Shown here: positions 23,713-27,949 of the stretch, piece by piece | Position numbering within the stretch: position 1 is the first letter of the stretch | Layout: each line of letters begins with the position of its first letter | NCBI RefSeq assembly: GCF_934294775.1 | Contig: NZ_CAKRAH010000034.1 | Span: 1-27,949, forward strand | Reading direction: 5' to 3' | DNA length: 27,949 nucleotides | Origin: an uncultured Dorea sp. | GTDB lineage: Bacteria > Bacillota > Clostridia > Lachnospirales > Lachnospiraceae | Notes under the pieces: generated by a model | The model's database searches: none | The model's input: the letters and a program-made list of their open reading frames with translations, nothing else | What the model was told of the DNA's origin: nothing | Translations under genes and position numbers: made by a program

Positions 23713-25896
23713 TTATGCATTTACAGAACGTTTTGAATAAACTTTCTGATTCTTATATGGGTCCGGTCTGAATAACATAAACAGCATTACTGCTACTACT
23801 ATGAATGCTACTACTGTACCAACTCCAAATCCGCCGCCAGTTACTAATGTACCGATCTGGTATACACAAAGTGTTACAAGATAAGCGAATACATTCTGGA
23901 ACAGGATTGCAAACCAGAACCATTTCTTAGACTGCATCTGCTGTGCCATAGTTGCAATGGCTGCCAGACAAGGTGAATCTAACAGGTTGAATAACAGGAA
24001 TGAGAATGCTGCTACTGCGCTTGGGAACCATGTCTGAATTGCCTGAGCTACTGTTACAGTATCTTCTGACTGGCTCTCTGCTACGTTCGCAAGTACACCC
24101 ATTGTTGAAACGATTGCTTCTTTTGCTGTGAATCCAGAAAGAGAAGCTGCTACTGGCTGCCACTCTCCAAATCCAAGTGGTGCAAAGATTGGTGCGATCA
24201 CTCCACCGATTACAGCAAGTAAGCTGTCTGCACTGTCCTCTACCATTCCGAATCCGCCGCCTGCAAATCCGAAGTTACCAAGGATCCACATTACTACTGT
24301 AGCAAGAAGCAGGATTGTTCCGGCTTTGATGATGAATCCTTTCAGTCTCTCCCATACGTGAAGAAGAACTGTCTTAACCTGTGGAATATGGTACTGTGGA
24401 AGCTCCATTACGAATGGTGCTGGTTTTCCTGAGAATGGTTTTGTTTTCTTCAGGATGATTGCTGCTACTAATACTGCTACGATACCTACGAAGTACATGA
24501 TAGGTGCCATGAATCCACCTGCTGTGTAACTTCCTGTTGCGTAGCTTGTCATAACTCCACCCATCAGAGCGATAACTGGTAATTTAGCTCCACATGGGAT
24601 AAATGTTGCTGTCATAATTGTCAGACGTCTGTCATTGTCCTGCTCAATGGTCTTAGAAGCCATGATTCCAGGAATACCACAACCTGATGAAATCAGAAGT
24701 GGGATGAAACTCTTACCAGACAGTCCGAAGTGTCTGAATACACGGTCCATAACGAATGCGATACGTACCATATATCCGCAGTCTTCCAGGATAGAAAGGA
24801 AGAGGAACAGGATAGCCATCTGAGGAACGAATCCAAGTACGGCTCCGAGACCACCGATGATACCGTCAACTACTAATCCTTCCAGAACACTGTTTACGCC
24901 GACTGATTCAAGTCCTTTTGATACAATATCCTGAATAGCACCTACGAATGTATCATTTGTCCAGTCTGTTACGATTGTACCGATTGTTGTTACGGAAATG
25001 TAGTAAACAACGAACATAACTGCGATGAAGATCGGGATACCAAGAATACGGTTTGTTACGATTCTGTCGATCTTATCTGATGTTGTTAATTTATCTTTTC
25101 CCTTTTTAACAGTTGTGTCTACGACTTTCTGGATGAATTTGTAACGTTCATCTGTTACGATACTTTCCATATCATCGTCGTGTTTTGTTTCAAGATCTTT
25201 TCTGTCTTTGTCAACTGCTGCTTTTGCTGCTGCCGAAAGATTCATGCTTTCTACAACTTTGCTGTCGTTCTCAAGGAATTTAACAGCATACCATCTCTTC
25301 TTATCTTCAGAGATAGAATCCGGGAGAACTCCTTTTACATTTGTGATAGCTTCTTCCAGTTCTTTTGAGAAGATTTCTCTTGGAAGATCAACTTCTTTTT
25401 TGTTTGCAACTTTGATTGCTGTCTCAACCAAAGCATCCAGTCCTGTCTGTTTCAGAGCTGAAGTCTCAACGATCGGACAATCTAATAACATAGAAAGTCT
25501 CTTTGTATCAATCTTGATTCCTCTCTTTTCCAGAAGGTCTGTCATGTTAAGTGCGATAACTACCGGCACACCTGTCTCGATCAGCTGTGTAGCAAGATAC
25601 AGGTTACGCTCGATATTTGTTGAATCCACCAGGTCGATGATAACATCCGGATTATCATTTAAGATATAATCACGGCTGACTACCTCTTCCAGTGTATATG
25701 GTGAAAGAGAATAGATACCCGGAAGGTCTGTTACGATGATGTCATCGTTCTTTCTCTTTCCTTTTAATTTTCCCTCTTTTTTCTCTACTGTAACACCTGG
25801 CCAGTTACCAACATACTGGTTGGCACCCGTTAAGGCGTTAAACATTGTGGTTTTACCACAGTTTGGGTTTCCCGCAAGTGCGATCTTAATTCCCAT
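23713..25896 (-). CDS. feoB: Ferrous iron transporter FeoB
   Basis: GTP-dependent Fe(II) permease, 727 residues. The N-terminal G domain has G1 GNPNCGKT (9-16), the G2 region around VGNWPGVTVEKKEG, G3 DLPG and G4 NMTD. A helical GDI-like linker with charged residues follows, then the membrane domain with two Gate segments, recognisable by the conserved SSGCGIPG and FIPCGAKLP stretches with their Cys. Full length. AGGAGG precedes the ATG by about 11 nt. It follows two feoA genes. Anaerobic gut bacteria rely on this system because iron is in the ferrous form. Confidence 0.97.
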   Translation of the reverse strand: MGIKIALAGNPNCGKTTMFNALTGANQYVGNWPGVTVEKKEGKLKGKRKNDDIIVTDLPGIYSLSPYTLEEVVSRDYILNDNPDVIIDLVDSTNIERNLYLATQLIETGVPVVIALNMTDLLEKRGIKIDTKRLSMLLDCPIVETSALKQTGLDALVETAIKVANKKEVDLPREIFSKELEEAITNVKGVLPDSISEDKKRWYAVKFLENDSKVVESMNLSAAAKAAVDKDRKDLETKHDDDMESIVTDERYKFIQKVVDTTVKKGKDKLTTSDKIDRIVTNRILGIPIFIAVMFVVYYISVTTIGTIVTDWTNDTFVGAIQDIVSKGLESVGVNSVLEGLVVDGIIGGLGAVLGFVPQMAILFLFLSILEDCGYMVRIAFVMDRVFRHFGLSGKSFIPLLISSGCGIPGIMASKTIEQDNDRRLTIMTATFIPCGAKLPVIALMGGVMTSYATGSYTAGGFMAPIMYFVGIVAVLVAAIILKKTKPFSGKPAPFVMELPQYHIPQVKTVLLHVWERLKGFIIKAGTILLLATVVMWILGNFGFAGGGFGMVEDSADSLLAVIGGVIAPIFAPLGFGEWQPVAASLSGFTAKEAIVSTMGVLANVAESQSEDTVTVAQAIQTWFPSAVAAFSFLLFNLLDSPCLAAIATMAQQMQSKKWFWFAILFQNVFAYLVTLCVYQIGTLVTGGGFGVGTVVAFIVVAVMLFMLFRPDPYKNQKVYSKRSVNA

Positions 25897-25966
25897 CCCT
25901 TATTTACCTCCTTGAACGTATATTTTCTGTGACGTTATGTATCTGTCAGTCCATTCGGTAAGATAT

Positions 25967-26185
25967 TTATTTTACCTGTACACACTGAGCATCATCTTTT
26001 CTTACAGAAAGCTCATATCCTCTGACTGTAATCTCTACAGGATCTCCAAGTGGAGCCACCTTTCTGATATACAGCTCGCTTCCTTTTGTAATGCCCATGT
26101 CCATAATACGGCGCTTGTATGCGCTGTCCCCTTCAATCTTCGTTACAACAACTGTACTTCCAACTTTTGCATCACCTAAAGTCAT
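25967..26185 (-). CDS. feoA: FeoA, second copy
   Basis: Small SH3-like cytosolic partner of FeoB, 72 residues. It starts MTLGDAKVGSTVVV and has the family's RIMDMGITKGSELYIRKVAPLGDPVEI core, where the short MG-T-G loop is typical, ending in VRKDDAQCVQV. GGAG lies eight bases before the ATG. It is 70 nt upstream of feoB and 58 nt downstream of another feoA; the two copies are clearly different in sequence, so this is an old pair rather than a recent duplication. Confidence 0.93.
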   Translation of the reverse strand: MTLGDAKVGSTVVVTKIEGDSAYKRRIMDMGITKGSELYIRKVAPLGDPVEITVRGYELSVRKDDAQCVQVK

Positions 26186-26243
26186 TGCTGTTTCTCCTTT
26201 CCTTAGATTGTTAGTATCTATAATACAGCAGACACCCAGGTCC

Positions 26244-26453
26244 TTAGATCATGATGTGCCGCGCCATATCCTCATTTACTGCCACTCTGGAGTCTTTGAT
26301 ATTTACGATCACATTGCCTCCGATCTTCGACAGTACAACAACTTCCGCTCCTGCAACAAATCCAAGATTCGCCAGAAAACGTCTTGTCTCTTCATTTCCA
26401 CCAATACGTGAAATTGTGTTTGTTTCACCGATACCGGCCATTGTAAGTGGCAT
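26244..26453 (-). CDS. feoA: FeoA, first copy
   Basis: 69-residue FeoA domain protein, first gene of the feo operon. The core RFLANLGFVAGAEVVVLSK is typical, followed by NVIVNIKDSRVAVNEDMARHIMI. GAGGTG precedes the ATG. Paired FeoA proteins before one FeoB are common in clostridia; the two may form a heteromeric SH3 partner. The regulatory region upstream holds the feo promoter and operators. Confidence 0.93.
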   Translation of the reverse strand: MPLTMAGIGETNTISRIGGNEETRRFLANLGFVAGAEVVVLSKIGGNVIVNIKDSRVAVNEDMARHIMI

Positions 26454-26517
26454 AATAACACCTCGTTTTCTTTATGTATGATTTTTTGTATTTTCCCATC
26501 ACTTTGATAAGGGTTTT

Positions 26518-26542
26518 GATAATGATAAATGTTTTCATTATC
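26518..26542. promoter_or_regulatory. Inverted repeat GATAATGA-N9-TCATTATC in the feo leader
   Basis: Perfect 8-bp arms (26518-26525, 26535-26542), about 7-31 nt downstream of the predicted feo transcription start. The GATAAT/ATTATC hexamers are those of classic Fur boxes, though spaced wider than the 19-bp consensus. It may be a second regulator site or an mRNA hairpin. Confidence 0.5.
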
Positions 26543-26552
26543 CTCTGCAATA

Positions 26553-26577
26553 GTTAGTATATGCTAACACTCATTAG
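26553..26577. promoter_or_regulatory. Three-half-site operator at the feo promoter
   Basis: GTTAG (26553-26557), N6, CTAAC (26564-26568), N4, ATTAG (26573-26577; one mismatch to GTTAG). It covers the -10 and most of the spacer of the feo promoter, so binding would block transcription. The resemblance to TTAG-CTAA-type boxes of DtxR/IdeR proteins and the divergent dtxR-like gene suggest the regulator. Confidence 0.75.
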
Positions 26578-26584
26578 CTGTCAA
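26556..26584 (-). promoter_or_regulatory. feo operon promoter
   Basis: Minus strand: consensus -35 TTGACA (26579-26584), 17-nt spacer, -10 TATACT (26556-26561). The leader to the first feoA is about 95 nt. The promoter is embedded in the three-half-site operator. Confidence 0.85.
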
Positions 26585-26599
26585 CAACTTTATTTCATT

Positions 26600-26623
26600 T
26601 TATTGAATATTTTTTCTCAATAA
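26600..26623. promoter_or_regulatory. Palindrome TTATTGA-N10-TCAATAA, copy 2
   Basis: Perfect 7-bp arms (26600-26606, 26617-26623) between the divergent feo and dtxR-like promoters, 15 nt from the feo -35 and 14 nt from the dtxR -35. Identical arms and spacing to 22373-22396 at the DUF6110-ATPase promoter. Confidence 0.55.
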
Positions 26624-26637
26624 GAATTTTCTTTGAT

Positions 26638-26666
26638 TTGCCAGTAGTTTCGAACTATGGTATACT
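26638..26666 (+). promoter_or_regulatory. Promoter of the dtxR-like gene
   Basis: -35 TTGCCA (26638-26643), 17-nt spacer, -10 TATACT (26661-26666). A single GTTAG half-site (26676-26680) falls near the start of transcription, so weak autoregulation is possible. Confidence 0.7.
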
Positions 26667-26705
26667 AAATGCAATGTTAGCGTATGAAGGAGGGAATGAC
26701 TTATC

Positions 26706-27089
26706 ATGAACAACAATGTATTAAATGAATCCGCAGAGAACTACCTTGAGACGATTCTGATACTAAGCCAGAAACTACCTGTAGTGCGTTCCGTAGATAT
26801 TGCCAACGAGCTTGGGTTTAAAAAGTCAAGCGTCAGTGTTGCCATGAAGAACCTTCGTGAGAAGGAACATATTAAAGTAGATGAGCAGGGATTTATTCAT
26901 TTGACACCATCCGGCCTGGAGATTGCAAATATGATTTATGAACGCCACACACTTTTATCATCCTGGCTTACACGTCTTGGTGTACCGGCGGATGTCGCTG
27001 CAGCTGATGCATGCAAGATGGAGCATGTAGTCAGCAAAGAAAGTTTCGAAGCAATCAAAAAACATGTACATAACAATCCGGAAATATAA
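26706..27089 (+). CDS. DtxR-family metal-dependent regulator, short form
   Basis: 127-residue repressor with the DtxR winged helix (about 8-65; VDIANELGFKKSSVSVAMKNL 30-50) and a dimerisation/metal domain (about 68-125); no SH3-like third domain. Metal-site positions: E11 and N12 near the N-terminus, H81 (ERHTLL) and C103-x2-E106-H107. The C-x2-E-H form is that of iron-type DtxR/IdeR; MntR has E-x2-E-H. N12 stands where DtxR has Met and MntR Asp, which is unusual. GGAGGG is 11 nt before the ATG, slightly far. Divergent from feo, so the natural candidate to bind the GTTAG/CTAAC sites. Confidence 0.9.
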   Translation: MNNNVLNESAENYLETILILSQKLPVVRSVDIANELGFKKSSVSVAMKNLREKEHIKVDEQGFIHLTPSGLEIANMIYERHTLLSSWLTRLGVPADVAAADACKMEHVVSKESFEAIKKHVHNNPEI

Positions 27090-27164
27090 TCATTTATTTT
27101 CATTTTTGTTTCGGTTATATTTTGAAATTCTATTTTCATCTTTATTGCAAAGGAGTCTTGATTT

Positions 27165-27689
27165 ATGAACGAAAGTATTAAGAATATGATAGAACGCCGC
27201 AGCATCCACAGCTTCAAACCGGACGCTATGGTTTCCAAAGAAGACATGGACGTAATCATTGAAGCAGGAACCTACGCTGCAACCGGTATGGGCATGCAGT
27301 CACCAATCATTATCGCTGTTACCAACAAAGAGACACGTGATCAGCTTTCAAAGATGAATGCCACTATCATGAGAAGAGACATGGATCCGTTCTATGGCGC
27401 ACCGGTTGTCCTGATTGTATTGGCAGATAAGAACCGACCTACACATATATATGACGGAAGCCTTGTGATGGGGAATCTCATGAACGCTGCTGCTTCTCTT
27501 GGCATCGGAAGCTGCTGGATCCACCGTGCAAAAGAGGAGTTTGAATCAGAAGAAGGCAAAGCACTTCTGAAAAAATGGGGCATCGAAGGTGATTATGAGG
27601 GAATTGGACATTGCGTACTTGGCTATCCGGATGGAGATGTGCCAAAAGCGAAACCTCGTAAAGAGAATTATGTGTATTATGTAGATTAA
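27165..27689 (+). CDS. Nitroreductase-family flavoprotein
   Basis: FMN-dependent NAD(P)H oxidoreductase of 174 residues, single-domain class. The N-terminal ERRSIHSF (10-17) is the FMN-phosphate binding start of the family; AATGMGMQSP (38-47), GAPVVLIVLAD and the MNAAASLGIGSCWI segment follow as expected. AAAGGAG is nine bases before the ATG. It follows the dtxR-like gene by 75 nt with no obvious terminator, so it may share its transcript. Substrate cannot be told; a flavin or quinone reductase that feeds iron reduction is an open possibility. Confidence 0.88.
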   Translation: MNESIKNMIERRSIHSFKPDAMVSKEDMDVIIEAGTYAATGMGMQSPIIIAVTNKETRDQLSKMNATIMRRDMDPFYGAPVVLIVLADKNRPTHIYDGSLVMGNLMNAAASLGIGSCWIHRAKEEFESEEGKALLKKWGIEGDYEGIGHCVLGYPDGDVPKAKPRKENYVYYVD

Positions 27690-27705
27690 TAAAATAATAA
27701 GTACA

Positions 27706-27748
27706 AAAAAGGAATCCCAGATCGCTATGATCTTTGGGATTCCTTTTT
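27706..27748 (+). terminator. Terminator of the dtxR-nitroreductase unit
   Basis: Arms 27706-27719 and 27735-27748 pair over 14 bp, GC-rich in the middle, ending in T5 on plus and A-rich on the left, so it can work in both directions. It lies 17 nt after the nitroreductase stop. Confidence 0.88.
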
Positions 27749-27755
27749 ACTCTAT

Positions 27756-27838
27756 TTATGCTTCTTTCCATACTTCTTCTGCAATCTCTTTTACCTGTTT
27801 TGCATGGATATAGAGTAGTATGACTTCCAAATACAAAA
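27756..27838 (-). pseudogene. Possible gene remnant between terminator and tRNA
   Basis: Minus strand, about 25 codons ending in TAA (27756-27758) read like a protein tail (LEVILLYIHAKQVKEIAEEVWKEA). There is no ATG or ribosome site, and the frame runs into the tRNA terminator. It may be the leftover 3' end of a lost gene, or chance. Confidence 0.2.
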
Positions 27839-27867
27839 AAATACAGTACCTATACCAGATACTGTAT
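27835..27867 (-). terminator. Terminator after tRNA-Pro
   Basis: Perfect 8-bp arms (ATACAGTA 27841-27848, TACTGTAT 27860-27867) with an 11-base loop, followed on the minus strand by T7 (27835-27841, sharing one base with the stem). It starts seven bases after the tRNA end. Confidence 0.8.
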
Positions 27868-27874
27868 CATTCAA

Positions 27875-27948
<74 letters not shown>

Positions 27949-27949
27949 A

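Noticed and set aside
27478..27771. Minus-strand frame of 97 codons across the nitroreductase 3' end
   Set aside because: It crosses a strong terminator and a clear nitroreductase gene, and has no ribosome site.

Overview
The window looks like a chromosomal segment from a low-GC, anaerobic, gut-type Firmicute, most likely a Lachnospiraceae (Dorea / Mediterraneibacter / Blautia-like). This rests on protein style: GPH symporter, YesM/YesN signalling, DUF3793 next to flavodoxin, and a Feo operon with a Cys-rich FeoB-associated protein. The genus is an inference. About 30 protein genes and one tRNA are present. Nearly all lie on the minus strand; the exceptions are a LytTR regulator (about 3.6-4.3 kb) and the dtxR-like/nitroreductase pair at the right end.

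Layout, left to right. (1) 0-3.3 kb: a minus-strand nucleoside-salvage operon, in transcription order udp, cdd, add, pnp. It is divergent from an orphan LytTR regulator (3.56-4.28 kb). (2) 4.4-8.6 kb: an inositol-type catabolic cluster, iolE, iolG, a GPH cation symporter and a cytidylate-kinase-like protein, all minus. (3) 9.0-14.3 kb: a sensing operon, LacI-type repressor, sugar-binding lipoprotein, YesM-like kinase and YesN-like AraC regulator, directly upstream of the iol cluster. (4) 14.5-15.8 kb: enolase. (5) 16.1-17.1 kb: a Cys-rich DUF3793-type protein and a flavodoxin. (6) 17.3-19.4 kb: a KtrAB-type potassium system. (7) 19.5-26.5 kb: a metal island, feoA, feoA, feoB, Cys-rich FeoB-associated protein, an unlisted 53-residue membrane protein, a membrane-anchored HMA protein, an atypical Cys-rich Fur-family regulator, and then a separately promoted DUF6110-like protein and a P1B-type ATPase. 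(8) 26.7-27.9 kb: a DtxR-family regulator (plus), a nitroreductase-like flavoprotein (plus) and tRNA-Pro(CGG) (minus).

The most interesting signal is regulatory. The same three-half-site element, GTTAG-N6-CTAAC with a third half-site 4 nt further on, lies at three promoters: feo, DUF3793-flavodoxin and enolase. The gene divergent from feo encodes a DtxR-type protein with a C-x2-E-H metal motif. This suggests a local iron-responsive regulon that couples ferrous iron uptake, a switch to flavodoxin and, unexpectedly, glycolysis. A second palindrome, TTATTGA-N10-TCAATAA, sits just upstream of the promoters of feo (shared with dtxR) and of the DUF6110-ATPase operon, pointing to a second, perhaps Fur-type, layer. 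No CRISPR array, insertion sequence or prophage was recognised.
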